DNA of 64,000 bases, taken from Hydractinia symbiolongicarpus. Taxonomy: Eukaryota; Cnidaria; Hydrozoa; Anthoathecata; Hydractiniidae. The notes under the pieces were generated by a model, which saw only the letters and a program-made list of their open reading frames with translations, made no database searches and had not been told where the DNA came from. The DNA is taken from contig NC_079881.1 of the NCBI RefSeq assembly GCF_029227915.1, forward strand, positions 12,375,501 through 12,439,500. Reading direction: 5' to 3'. Position 1 is the first letter of the stretch. Every line of letters begins with the position of its first letter. Shown piece by piece: positions 30,980 through 43,765 of the stretch. The position numbers and the translations under genes were made by a program.

Positions 30980-33900
30980 ATGGATTTATTTGTGGCATTG
31001 GTCATATATACATTGTGTTTTGCTTTAATTTCGATTGGAATTTTGATTGGTAGCAGAAATGAAAAAAGCATTATCATGAAAGTGGGTATTTATGTTCTGA
31101 TGTTTTCAACAAGCATAAGTGCCTGAAAATTTTATGATGTTGTAGAAACTAAAACTGTATTTAACCATATCGAGACAGAAAGGCAGTTTTAATCAATAAA
31201 TTCCCTACATTTTGCCCATATTTACACTACAAAAGAAGAAACAAGAAGCCACTTTAAGCCATTGGGCAATGGCTTAAAGATTTTCGTTAGCAGGATAGAT
31301 GCTATATGATTTACTTCTAGTACAACAAAAACGTGATGCATGTAATGTCTGAAAACAAAGTCAACTAAGGATTTCAGGTAAACACAATGAAAAGTGAAGG
31401 CTCAGGTATCATTTGTATTAAAAAACTGATTTAAAAAAAATTGGAAAACTCAGAAAACTGACGTACATGAATGAAATTACCAATTACCTTATCTGTAACA
31501 GCTAGACAATTTTTTATAAGCAACTTACTTAAACTTAAAAAACAACTGCACAAGTATAAACAGAAGCAACCAAAAATCAAACTCTAAGAAAGAATTCCCT
31601 TCTTACATAAATTATGCATCATAAAATGTTATTGTTGGCTGTGAGATGAACCAAAAATGCAATTGGCCCCTCTCTCTCTCCCCCTCCCCCATGATTAAAT
31701 GCAACTTTTTAAATAAGATGTCTTTTTTTAAATATTATTTGAGATTTACAATATGTTATTTCACATTTTGCGCAATTCTCTGCAAACAATTTGTGGGAGG
31801 AGTACCAATGAATAACAAGTTGGACTTTGTTGGGAATTGTTTACTTTGAATGTGTGTAAATTTTTTCATCTTCTTGAAAAACGATTATCCAGATTTTAAG
31901 GAAGGTCGCGTAAGGTAACAGCAACAAGACTTCCACAACCTTCCTCTTTGTGGACAAAAGTTTTGTGAAAAGTTATTTGTGTAAACTTTAAAATACACTA
32001 AGTTATTGTTAATTAATTTGTAGATTATTAGATTAGATTATAAATGAGTTTCGACGTGACGTTATGATTTTGCATCGAGAAGAGTGGGCATGCGCACAGG
32101 CAAAATATATAAGTAAGTAAGTAACGGGAAGTTTTACCATCCTTAGGGATTCCATCCTAACGGTTGGCTCTTCCTCCCCTCCGACTGTAACTATGTTACA
32201 TTACAAATTCTGCTTTAAACAGAGAGATAATAGTTCAGAAAAAACAACACGCTTTTCCCTAATTTGTTTTCTTTTATGTACCGCTGCTATAATAAAATTT
32301 GTCAAACAAAATGAATGTGATTTTTGAAATACTCACCTGAAATTTGATAGAATGTAAAATCTGCAGGTTCATACAGCAAACAACCTGTTTTTAATTTTGT
32401 CCTAATTGAACTCTGCTTGAAACCGACGTTTATTAGCACAAGTCGAAAATGAAGCGGCGACAGTTATAAGTGTCGAGTCGACAGTTATAAGGCGCGGCGA
32501 CAGTTATAAGTGTCGAGTCGACAGTTATAAGGCGCGGCGACAGTTATAAGTATCAAATCGACAGTTATAACACGCGGCGACAGTTATAATTGTCGCGTCG
32601 ACAGTTATAATTATTAATACAAGGCTCAAAACTGTGTCAAAACATGATAAAAACGACCACAAAAATTTCTACAAATAATATACACGCTTTTTAAGTAACG
32701 TAAGTCATTAAAAGTTAAGAGTTATAAAATAAGTATAAAAATGTATAAATTAGGGGTTAATAAATTAAATATAATAAAAATTAATGTTTTCTACAGAAAT
32801 TCCCTTGTAACACGTTCGGCACCGTCTTTCCGATAAGGAGTTTTTGTAACTGTAAGTTATAAAGCGTTGGCCAAAACTCAGAAGCGTGTTTGTTATTGCA
32901 TATCAATTTCATCAAAATTACATTGTCTTTATACATACTTAGTATAATATTTTTTATGCTTGGATATATGTTAACTTGGCATCTTTGCAGCCACAACAAT
33001 ATCTAACCGAATTGACTCACCCAATCAGTATGTCACCATCATATTTAAAGTTATCCTCCCAAAATCTTGGAATACTATGGGAATTCACAACGATGTACTC
33101 CCGACTTCGAGTAACATTAGTTTGAATTTTGTCATCATAGAACGTTAAACTGAAACACATACAAGCATGCTGGTCTGGACACACACGTCGAGAATTACTT
33201 TCAAAAAATAAAAAAATGTAGCTAAATGTTACTCTTTCCATGGCGACCACTTGAGTTTAAGGAGAAATAAAATATATTCTAAGCATGTCACCTATGGGCC
33301 ACGGTAGGATACACAGCAGCAAAATAAATTTGCAGTATTTAGCGTGCAACACAGCGCACGCTTTCCAATTTAAATTTTTTTTAATTACTGTTAGTATGAG
33401 TGTGATATGTAAAACGTAGACATCTAAAAAACATTGGAAGATATTTTTTAGGGTTTATTAGCACTGATTTACAAACAAGTATTTAGAGAACAAAAATTGG
33501 AAGTGTTTTGAGTCTATCATGTACTTCTATGTTTTTTCTTCGACTTTCGCCATTTAGAATATTTTTAAAAATGATTGTGATTCCCAACAGTTACATTTTG
33601 TCAAAAGTATGCTATCTTCTTAGTTTTTCAAAAAACATTGTGTTAAATGGCTGAAAATTTATGGAGGAACTGCAACATTGTATATCATGTATATTATTGA
33701 TTACTTTTAGGTTATGCGTTCCATTATACAGAAAATATCAAATCTTCTTCCTCAACAATCGCAAGCTGTTTTAACATCTGTTTTGGAGTACTTATTTTAT
33801 ACCAGGTGAGATCATATTTTACCTCACTTTCATTTTTTGTTCAGCTCATATTTCAGGTCTGGCTCGTGTTTCATATTTGTAATAAATTTGACGTGGTAAG

Positions 33901-36263
33901 ATTTTTTGCCGAACTTATTTTCTTAATTAAGAGGCCTGAAAATATTTTTTTTGCGGAATAAATATTTATAAATACTGCGGAACTTTTTTTTTGGGAGCGA
34001 TGTTTGCGTTTTTATTTTTGAAAACTATATTAGGGAAATTATAGCAAGTAAATTATATTCTGTAAAGTTTTACTCGTTTTATTTAATAAAATTATTTCTC
34101 TGATTTTCCCTAAAAAGCACAGTTTTCTAGAATTTCATTTTGCGAAAAAAAAATTGCGCATAAATTTCTTTCCGCGAAAATATTATATCCTTATCTTTTT
34201 TAATTTAACCTTATATATCCAATTCTGTGTTATACAGAAAGTCATCTAACCTATGTGATAAGCATTTTTATTTGTATGCAAAAGCGATCTATTGGAAATC
34301 AGTTGTTGCTGCTTTTAAAATTCGAACGCTGCAAACATTTTCTTGCTTGCGATACCATCATCGGCTTAACGTCCTCCACCATGATAGCATTTGTTAAACA
34401 ATGTATGACCTGCTTTAGCTCATCTAAACTATTTCTTAGACTGCTATGTCTCATTACCATACAACACCACTTGCGTTTGTAACCTTAAAGAAGGGTACTA
34501 AAGCTTGCTTTCCACTGCGGTACAGATCTATTTTATTTGCACAATTTTGTTTTTTTAGAAACCCTGTCATGCAACTAGTTTATGTACTTTTGATGAGCAT
34601 TGGATATATGTCTTATATGGTTACAGCTTATCCTTACGTGAACGAATCTTTATTCGGACAACTGCCGTTTCTACTCTTAGGCGTAAATATGTTTTTCTTC
34701 ATCACATGCTCTTGTGTTGATCCTGGTGTCGTCGACAAAAATAACTTTGTGAAACATATTAACCGATTTCCATATGATCAACATATGTATCATGTGAAGA
34801 GTTATTGTGAAACTTGCGATATAGAGAAACCAGCTCGATCAAAACACTGCAGTATGCACCCATTTCTTTTATATTTATATTCTAGTTGAGACCTTTTTCT
34901 GACCGCTCAATAGTTTGTCATGAAATTATCCTTTGAAATTGACTAGATTTTATGACGCATAAATGTAAATATTCGTTAATTGGGCGTCCAGCGGCTTAAT
35001 AAATCTTCACGCTTCTACCTTCGATGGCCTTTTTATTTAATCAACCTCATCAATGCATTACAGTATATAACATTTTGTTTTGTTTAGGTGTGTGCAACCA
35101 GTGCGTTACAAGATTTGACCACCACTGCACATGGGTTAATAATTGCATTGGAGAAAAGAATTACAAATTCTTTCTCTTGTTTTTATCCACACTTGTGTTG
35201 ATCACGTTCTTATCAAGTTTTCTTGTTTTAATGGTGTTTATAAACATAGTCGACACGAGAAAACTTTACCGTTCCAAATTTACAGACCAAACAGGAAACG
35301 TCTTTTCAGCGGACTTGTCCACCATTATTGCCGTACGTGTATTTACAGAAATTTAAACACACTACTTCCACACGTAACACTGTATGAACTCCCTACGAAC
35401 CTTTTATGACTCGCTATATGATTTAAAATAACCGTATATTTTGTGGCAAAATTATGATGAGGCGTACAATTTTCTTCTTTGCTTACCATAATCACTGCAT
35501 TCATTACGTTTTATTGGGAAATATATTGTGATTTACAGGCCAGAAAAGCAGAATAACCTGTAGAGTGTTTGAGGGAAATTTCACCTCGTGCTCATTCGCC
35601 GTTATCGCGTAAATGAGGAGAATGCGGAAATACTAATCTCTGCAAAAAGCAAGTTTGGCACGCTCGCACAAAACAAATACGTCATTTTTTGCTTCTGTGG
35701 CTGCCACAATAGTAGTTAAAATGTGAAGCATTATAAAGACGATATTTTCTCAGTTTTTTTCCTTTCATTTTTGATTACCTAACAAGTTATTCATAATACT
35801 CTATTTTGACACGTTTTCTTTCTCCAAACTGTGTTGTAAATCTGAAGCGTCTGTTTAGCCAAATAATGTTCCGTATGTCGTTGGTCTACGTAAAATGTTT
35901 TACGAAGTGAGTCGACCAAAACTTAAACTTAAATTATTTTTTTAGTTTCTGGTTGGCGAGTACAAGCTGATGTCATTCTTGTTCATGTACTTATTTTTGT
36001 TATTCATCGTGCTTGGATGTTTCTTTTGTTTTCATCTGTTCCTTCTTTTAACAAATAAAACCACCAATGAGATTTGTAAACAAAAGAAAACTGATGAAAC
36101 GAGAAGTGGCACGAGTTATGCAAAAAAGATGGTAAAGAGAAACAAAACGAATAAAATGTGCAGAAAAACTGAGAATAAAGCGCACGTGAACTATGGTCAA
36201 AGCATGTTTAAGACTTATAATCGTGGCGTACTTTTAAATATATTAGAAGTTTTTTCTAGCTAG
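30980..36263 (+). CDS. ZDHHC4: DHHC palmitoyltransferase, ZDHHC4 type
   Basis: Five exons: 30980-31081, 33711-33805, 34559-34851, 35088-35332 and 35946-36263. They join in frame to 350 residues (human ZDHHC4 is about the same size). Residues 1-25 form a membrane segment ([13 protein letters not shown]). The exon-3 segment [13 protein letters not shown] precedes the cysteine-rich domain ([35 protein letters not shown]), with DHHC starting at residue 174. Two more membrane segments follow, and TNKTTNE is the TTxE-like motif. The enzyme would S-acylate cysteines of proteins at internal membranes. Exon 1 is assigned by membrane-segment similarity, phase and a GTGGGT donor, and is the least certain part. 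AATAAA lies at 36371-36376. Confidence 0.9.
32452..33306. mobile_element. IS3EU-like remnant in ZDHHC4 intron 1
   Basis: 32452-32612 is an array of GCGGCGACAGTTATAAGTGT and GAGTCGACAGTTATAAGGC units sharing GCGGCGACAGTTATAA with the 18-23 kb element. The right end at 33306 reads GTCACCTATGGGCCACGGTA, close to that element's terminus GTCATATATGGGCCACCGTA. Inside, a minus-strand frame starts at 33250, 56 bp from the end, and runs 76 codons to a good donor (GTGAGT at 33021); its product is not recognised. I did not find a matching left end, so the element may be truncated or rearranged. Confidence 0.5.
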
Positions 36264-36671
36264 TGTGCATTATAAATCTGCTATGACATTTTTTAGTTTA
36301 CCCTCACTACAAAATATAGTTCAACTTCTTACCAACACGAACTCAGTACATCACGGAAGCAGTAAAAAATAATAAAACTGCGACGAGAAATAGCGTACAT
36401 GCAGCGGTGGAGAACGTCAGTCGCAGCTCTCCATCAGCTCTTATGCACACTACTTCTTATATCACCTCCCCTGTTGACTACAGTACATCAGTAGTCAACT
36501 GAATAAAATAAATATATATAATATAATATAACATGTAAATATATTATATAAACGTAAGTAAAGTACTTGTTCGTTAGTCTACGTGTTTTCTGTCCAACTA
36601 CTGTCGCTCTTCGACGTGCGCGGCTAACAACATTATCATTCGTATTTGTTTTATCTTCTGCGGGCGTAACT

Positions 36672-39600
36672 TCAAACCGTATGAGTTTTTGAAAACGTCT
36701 CGCGGCCCGTAGCTTTGCCGTCCTTTAAAGTAAGCGAAAGTTCGGCTTCCCTGACAATGTCATCTCGAACAACCACGAGTTTATCGAACCTACCGATTCT
36801 CCACTGTCCGCGGGGTGTGTTGTTGTTACTTTTACCAAAGTGAGATTTACGCTGAAGTTTGTGTTCTCGCAATTCGATCAAATACGAATCATAAAATCTG
36901 TCCCATATGCCATGGAATAATTTCCGCATATGCTTTGTTCTGATGGAACAATCGCTTGGGTAGGAACAAAAGGGTATATCTATGTGACAATCGTTCATGC
37001 GACGAGATAAATCTGTACCGAACATAAAAAGGAACGGTGTCAAAGAGTCGCATAAGTCATCGCTAACATAAATTAAATAAGTCATCGCTAACATAAATTA
37101 GGTGTCTTTGATTGATCGCGTGCTCGATCTTGCATAACACTGTAGCAAACTCATCGTACGTGACAAGGGTCTTTAGTAAGGTTTTCTTTAAGCATAGTTT
37201 TACAGAGCGCACCAACCTCTCATATAATCCCCCCTTGGATGCAGGTAGAATGAATTGCTGTTTGATATTTCGACGTAACATAAACTCCCGACCTCGTCCC
37301 CAGGGCATCTTTTATCTTTTTTGACATCGGGACGGCGATACGAACATGTTCGTCTCGCCGTCCCTGTTATAGAAAAGAGACAACGGGCGCTGGGAACGAG
37401 GTTGATATACTCCTTTACAGGTGTCGACTAGAACGTTTTTGCGTTATCACTGATGACCAGATCAAGCCTGCCACGCCTTGTTATGAATCGACGAAAAGCA
37501 CGCAGAAAAGCAGGTGTTTGTAGACCTGGTGTTAACTGAATTACTCTGCTTGTAGCGCAAGCTGGTAACAAAACATACACTTTTAACGCAAGCAATGGAC
37601 CCGCGTAATCTAAACCAGTATATTGGAAACTTCTTGCTGACTGCATTTAAAATATTGGTTAGTCAGGTTCCGGCGTTGTGGTTACAGAGCGTCCTTGAAA
37701 CAATTTACAAGCAATGCACTTTCGCAGCACAGATTTTACACCCTTTCTTCCTCGCGTAATCCAATATAACTTTCTGACTTCGTTTAGATTGTTTTCGACG
37801 CCTTGATGTAAAATTCTGTTATGCGCATCAAGGATTATAAGACAACACAAATAGCTTTCACCAAGTAAAAGAATAGGGTGTTTTTTATCAAAATTTGAGC
37901 GTTCGTTATTGGCGTAACGTCCTTTCAAACGTAATACACTATGCTGATCTTCAAATAAATTTAAAGACACTTTAGTTTAAATAAAGTTCTTGTCACGAAG
38001 TATTTCTTGTTGATGTTCATTAATCCACAAATGTAAGCTGTAAACGAATTCTCCAACAGTTAATGTATCGTTCATAATTATTTCCTCGTTTAAACCTCGT
38101 AGTCTCTTATTCAAGTTTATTGTAAAACGTAGAACATAAGCTGTGACTCTTAAAAGTTTTTGTATTGAGCTATACTTGTTTATGTCAATTACCTTAATTA
38201 AGAATAAATAACCTCCCCACTTAAAAATGTAACAGGCAATGACAAATTATAAACAATCGCTGACTGATTAACATGAGTAGACCTCTTGTCTAAATGATAG
38301 TTCTTTTCATCCTCAAATTTTTCCATTACTTCATTTTCTTCCTTAAGAAATGCTGGACCTTTAAACCATATGCTATCAACTAAATGGGTCAAATTAAATT
38401 ATTATTAATTATTTGGCCGTGTAGGAATATCAGATGGATTGTTTTCACTAGCCACCAAGTACCAGTTGTAACATCTATCACTTCCCCAATCTTCACTAAT
38501 CCCTTTTCTACCCATAATTTACAACTATGTGATTTACCCTTGATCCAACATAATGCCACAGTATAATCTGACCATGCCACAACCCTCGATATGACAACCC
38601 TCTCACCGATGAAACGCTGAATATCCAAAACTAATATTGAAGACAAATAGTCGGCTAACAGTTCTAACCGCAAGATGGGCAGGTTTTTTTAGGAGCGACT
38701 TTAGTCTTCGAAGACAGTAAAATTGTTCTTGTACTAATATTTGTCAGTGTGCGAGCAGAAATAACAGAAGCGTATGCTTGTATGGAACTGTTCGAAAAGG
38801 CATGCAATTCTATGGATAAGGTCCTCTCTTAATTCTTGAAAGACGTATCGAGGAAAACGAATACACCGGATATCAGTAAGCTGGCTTAAAAAGACTTGCC
38901 ACACGGTTTTAATGTTGTCGGAAATTTCTTCGTCCCAATCTCTCTTATCCTTATAAAGGAGCTTGAAAATATTTCATATCTCAGAAATATGTTGGTATTA
39001 CAATAGCACAGTTACGTAAATTTGAGAAGTTACAAATCAAAGTCAACAAAGCTGGACTAGATGTCACCTTCCTGAAAAATTTAGTTTTTGACATTTCGTC
39101 TACCCAACACGAATGACGAAGATGTTAAATTTATCATGATTATGACATTTGTAATATATCGAAACTAGTCAATAAAATTGAATATGAAGGTTAAAAGTGT
39201 TTTTACTTGTTTCAAGCTTAAAAAAAGACGCGTCTAATGACAGGTGATATCAGTGCGATAGGATCATACAGTGATGCAACTATACGCAGTATCTTTCTTT
39301 TTGCTATGGGTTATGTTGTCGCTTTCTTCATAGAGATATGCTTTTTTTCTTCTTTCATTTTTTAAGAATATGTCGAAGTCAAACACAAATTCGTCACGCC
39401 AAATATCCCAATTTATACCCAACACTTTGTTGTAGCCAGACGTTTGATTGTTCATTTGTGTTTAAGCACATGTTGTGTCATTTTTGTCGTCAATGTTGGT
39501 ATGTTCGTTATCGTTCGTGTAACATTGCAATAAGGGATTGTTGGATTTCCATTTCTTTAACTGAAACCCGCCTTTTAGCATGATATCTTTGGCTTTATGG

Positions 39601-40781
39601 CAATATGCAACACCTTTGTCAAAGCTATTAGACCCACTCACAGAATCGTCAACATAAAAATAAAGTCCAGAGCAAATGATACAAATGAAGACAGCACGAA
39701 CCTTTGTTGTTTGTTTATCTTCACAAATTAATGACAGGGTGATGTGGCAGGTAAAATACAGATGCAGGTGGCCTTGCAATTTCATTAACAGGTAATTGCT
39801 CGATGATACCGTCTTCCAGGTACTGAATAAAAATTTCGTATTACTGTTTTGTCAATTTTTCGCTTCAATTCACTCTTTTAAACAAATCTTTTCAGCGCTT
39901 TGTTGCAATGTCAAAATTTTCTGGCAACATTTCATAATCCGATTTGAATGGTAGTTTTGTTACGTAACGCTTTTCATTGAACTGGATGTCTTTTTCAAAT
40001 TGATGCTTGGCAACATCGTCTGACCCACCAACCGACTCAATTTAACCAACTGGGTTCTTTATTCCGGGTCATCTACGCGAACTGCACTGCCCTTCATGAA
40101 ATGTTTAAATGACAATGTATATCAAATGGTACAGACAACCCACTCTCTCTTACATAACAAAATCAACCCAACGACGATTCTATGCCAACAGAACCTTTAG
40201 AAACACGAACCAATCGACCCAACATAAATGTCCACATTTATCGTTACACTAAACTCATTATCTGCTAATTCTAAATTGTTAAAATGGTTGTAAGTATTAA
40301 ATAAAATTTGATATGTTTTGGTTTTTTATAGGAGAACAAACCTGTGGAATACACAACGCTTCTATGTATGTCGATCCTCCGTCATTATTATGTTTCAGAT
40401 GAACTTCAACGCCGTCACGTGTATGTAGTTTCCTTCGAATTTACAAATGTATTATTTAACAACTTTTTCTTTCGCAATGTTTCAGTTTAAATTGTCTCGT
40501 AACTCTTCAATGATGTATGAAAATTGACTTTCTGTATCAAAAATTATACGAACAACTTCATGCTGTTGTTTATTGCTATTAGATACACCAGCCTTAGCCG
40601 TTTGACGAAGGAGAGAATTGTTGTTTCTCACAGAAGCATGGGTTGCAGTCGTTTCTCTTCCACCAGATTGTTGTTTTCGGCCTTGGTAAACATTATTCTC
40701 TCCCTGTGGTAATTGCTCTTTATTTTCTTCATCTGTGTTGCTATTGTTACGAGGGATCTTCCTTCCTACAAATTGAAACAT
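36672..40781 (-). pseudogene. BEL/Pao pol remnant (protease to integrase)
   Basis: Pieces follow pol order on the minus strand. Protease-like RIIFDTESQFSYI is at ~40560. RT with YVDDSVSGSNSFDKG and GGFQLKKW is at ~39660-39540, followed by a KVLGINWD piece at 39455-39264. The RNase H-like WSDYTVALCWIKGKS is at ~38570. The integrase finger (ILHQGVENNLNEVRKLYWI, CIACK) is at 37970-37659, the integrase core (YTGLDYAGPL, VISDNAKTF) at 37646-37428, then YERLVRSVKLCLKK at 37230 and the C-terminal RRMNDC..PRGQWRIGRFDKLV to 36672. Stops, shifts and a MITE insertion at 37289-37404 break it. Flanking LTRs were not defined. Confidence 0.85.
37289..37404. mobile_element. 116-bp hairpin MITE inside the Pao integrase
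   Basis: The ends are CGACCTCGTCCCCAGGGC and GCGCTGGGAACGAGGTTG, which are inverted. The centre is a near-perfect hairpin, GGGACGGCGATACGAACA against TGTTCGTCTCGCCGTCCC (one mismatch). It separates two integrase segments that would otherwise adjoin. Related CCCTGGGGACGAGGT words occur at about 11150 and 24284. Confidence 0.75.
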
Positions 40782-40919
40782 AGTATCTTAAGGAACATGA
40801 AGAAATTAGTGACTTTGTTGTGCAAGCAAAACGTTTTATTTGCCCATCCAATCATTTATTTCAAAAATAGAGCAAAAAATCCATTCTGTCAAAACATTGT
40901 CTGATTCTCGTTCCACTAG

Positions 40920-41640
40920 CTGTAAGGTGCAAATTACCAAAACCAGACATCCAATCTTTTGATAGAAGTCCGTTAATGTGGTATTCCTTTTTGGGACCAG
41001 TTCAATGCTACTATCAACGATGACGATGCATTAGCCGATGTGGACAATTTCTCATATTGAAAGAGTTACTTAATCCAGGCGGCATTATCAGCGGTTGAAG
41101 GACTGACGTTACCTAACGAAAATTATAAGAAAGACATATTTTAAAGCAACGGTATGGCAATCCACAAGTGTAAACATAACAGCACAAATGGAATTCTTAT
41201 TGAAAGCACGTTCATTATAGAGTAGCACATTATAGAGTTTTCTCAAACAATTGAGAAAACTCTATAATGATATCGAAAATTGCGTTCAAAACCTCAACTC
41301 CCTAAAGAAGGACATTCCAAGTTATGGCTGTCTCTTTATTCCTATTCTTAATGAACGCCATACCTTAAAATAATCATATCCAGAAAATTTGGCAGCGATA
41401 TTTGAAACTAAGTTCGGCAGTTACAATTGATGATTTACTACTCAAAATTTACATGTTCAAGAAGGAAGAAATTCAAAAGGTTGCCTTTTTGTCAGGGTAA
41501 TCATTCTCCCTCAAAATGTCGTGTAACTAATGTGGAGGGGCGTGTGGCCACTGTTCGACGATTAGGGAAATGTTTTAGCTGTCTTAGAAGTGGTCATTTA
41601 AGCAAGGAATGACCAACAAGTTCAAATGCAACAAATGTGG
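40920..41640 (+). pseudogene. BEL/Pao gag remnant in opposite orientation to pol
   Basis: The plus strand gives CKLPKPDIQSFDRSPLMWYS, then QFNATINDDDALADVDNFSY, SYLIQAALSAVEGLTLPNEN and RYGN-like words, as in Pao capsid. 41470-41610 encodes zinc knuckles (CQGNHSPSKC, CFSCLRSGHLSKE). Stops and frameshifts are frequent. A perfect hairpin at 41229-41268 interrupts the middle. Since pol (36.7-40.8 kb) is on the other strand, this is either an inverted part of the same insertion or a separate one. Confidence 0.75.
41229..41268. repeat. Perfect 18-bp inverted repeat with 4-nt loop
   Basis: ATTATAGAGTTTTCTCAA pairs exactly with TTGAGAAAACTCTATAAT around ACAA, inside the inverted gag remnant. Confidence 0.9.
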
Positions 41641-41835
41641 AAAGAGACTAATTATTTCCTCCTCGAGCTCTTTTCAGTTTTCAGTATCCTTAAATTTACG
41701 ATCAGGTCATTAGTCTCTGCAGTAAAACAGGTTTCAATTTCCGCATTAAGTTCGTTAATGTTCTCTTCCCGCGATTTTTCTGTTAGGCGCCATAATAAAA
41801 CTCAAATCAAAATTTACACTGAATCAAACAACTAG

Positions 41836-42914
41836 AAATGGTAAGGCAAATATAATACACCATGTTGAATCTACCCCAAGTAATAAAATATGATAGCACA
41901 CTTTACGCATAAAGCTGAACTAACAACACGAGCAAAACGTAACAACAACAGACGTGAAATGAAGAACCCTAGCTCAAAACAGTAATAATCCGACCTCAAA
42001 CTTACGTAAATTCAACTCAAAACCTGTGATATAAACAATCTCACCTAAACATTCACAATAACAGCAAATAAATAAATATGGAAATGACGTCAAACTCAAC
42101 GCTAGATAAAACAACAACAACTGTCGTTTAGCTCAATAAAAACAATAACAAAAGTTCACTAAAGTAATTTTTGTAGTTCATACGACGTTGCATAAATTGT
42201 AACGATACCTCACTTGTTCTGTTCAGAATGTAAACATATAAATCGCAGTAAAATGGTTAAGCGTATAAGGAAACCATACAAAGTAAATAAATTGTGACTT
42301 GTAATAACTTCTGTTCTTTCTTCTGTAGCGGTGGAGACAGGCAAGGTATGCTGTCAGACCTCAAATTCAAAATATGCTTGGAACTGGTTGGTTATTTCTA
42401 TTAACTCTTTTGCTTTATGGCTACGTTACTTATTCAAACGGAACCATTCTGTGAAGTTTGGAAAGGTGCTTAACCCGACTTTCCGATTTTTTATTTTACC
42501 CGACAATCGAAATTTCACGCGTTTTTTTATGCGAATTATGTAAAAACCAGAAAATATGGTACATTTGTTTTGTTTGGCTAACAGATTGTTTAAATTTGAT
42601 CTAGAACTAAAGCAATTAAATTTTAAAGTTATATTTTAGACAAATTTTAAGCTTCCGATGACATCACGTTGATATCAGCAAACATTTATTGCTGCATTTT
42701 ATATTTTCCACGACTGACTAAACAAAGTTATATATAGCACTTCAATGTAAACTGATGTAGAGCAACCAGTTTAAGTATTTTTTATTGAGTAAGTGAAAAT
42801 TCCAATTCAGGCTGGGATATGCTTCTGCCAACAAGGCTTTACGTTAGTTAGTGGAGAACAAGCTAAAAACCTCGTTACCTTGTGAGCTATTACAAGACTA
42901 AGTTCAGACAACAG
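41836..42914. other. No gene recognised
   Basis: A-rich with many AACAAC and AACTCAAA words up to about 42300, then plain AT-rich sequence. The 70-codon frame at 42331-42543 has no motif. Part may be untranslated retroelement sequence. Confidence 0.4.
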
Positions 42915-43765
42915 TGTAGTTACGTTGGCCCATATTTGCCACTATTGTAGAGCAGCAGAAAAAGATCACTACAGCGCAGTAAAAAGTACTCTACTGCACA
43001 GTAGTCGTAAATCTATTGCGCAGTAGTCACAGTGCAGACAAAACACTTCGTTACGTCAATTATACGAAACAGCAGAGAGCTTGATAACAAGGAAGATATT
43101 TTTACATAAATGCGAAAGAAATTTTATATAATTGGTTTGTAAATGTTCATGAAAACTAAATATTATTGTTTCAAACACCAAAACAAATTGTTTCATGTGT
43201 TTCGAATGCGTTTAGATGCGATATGGATGTCACAGTAGAGAAAGTAAGGTTTATCTGTTTATAATGATAATCTGATTATGTTATTATTAACGGAAGCCAA
43301 ACTTTTAATGTCAAATATTTTATATTCTTCTTGATGTACACTCACATTTCAAAAATCTTGTCAAACATTATGGAATGCCGGACAAATTGTGTAAAAACTT
43401 CAAAGTCCCGTATTATACTGCGTAATAGTTGAAGTTCTACTGCACAATAGTCAATGTCCTACTGCGCAGTGGACCAAATACTACTGCGCAGTAGAACATG
43501 TGCTACTGCGCAGTAGAACTTTGGCTACTTCGCAGTAAAACTTTGACTAGTGCACTAGTGCACTAACTATTCTATTGTTCTTTGTTGCTTACTGCGTAGT
43601 AGACGCGTTTTCACTGCGCAGTAGAACGTTGACAACTGCACAGTGAAAACTCGTCTACTGCGCAGTAGTCACAGTTTTACTGCGCAGTAGAAATGTAACT
43701 ACTGCGCAGTAGAAATTAAATTCTACTGCTCAACATTAATTGGCAGATAGGGGCTTCCGTGTAGT
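42915..43765. mobile_element. Non-autonomous IS3EU-like element with palindrome arrays
   Basis: The left end TACGTTGGCCCATATTTGCC starts at 42921. The right end is a diverged inverse (TTGGCAGATAGGGGCTTCCG). TGTAGT flanks both sides (42915-42920, 43760-43765), a candidate 6-bp target duplication. The termini resemble TACGGTGGCCCATATATGA of the 18-23 kb element. Subterminal arrays of a CTACTGCGCAGTAG palindrome lie at 42963-43035 and 43410-43740. No long frame. The right border is uncertain by a few bases. Confidence 0.65.
43410..43740. repeat. Array of CTACTGCGCAGTAG palindromes
   Basis: More than ten exact or one-to-two-base variants of the 14-bp palindrome, about 20-30 bp apart and separated by unlike spacers such as AACATGTG and AACTTTGG. 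A smaller cluster lies at 42963-43035. Regular palindromes with non-conserved spacers suggest protein-binding sites more than simple tandem duplication. Confidence 0.88.

Noticed and set aside
32781-33250. One minus-strand gene joining frames 33250-33022 and 32999-32781
   Set aside because: The only nearby donor and acceptor would leave an intron of under 20 bp, too short for animal splicing.
43410-43740. CRISPR-like array
   Set aside because: The 14-bp repeats are palindromes with irregular spacers inside a transposon-like structure, in animal DNA.
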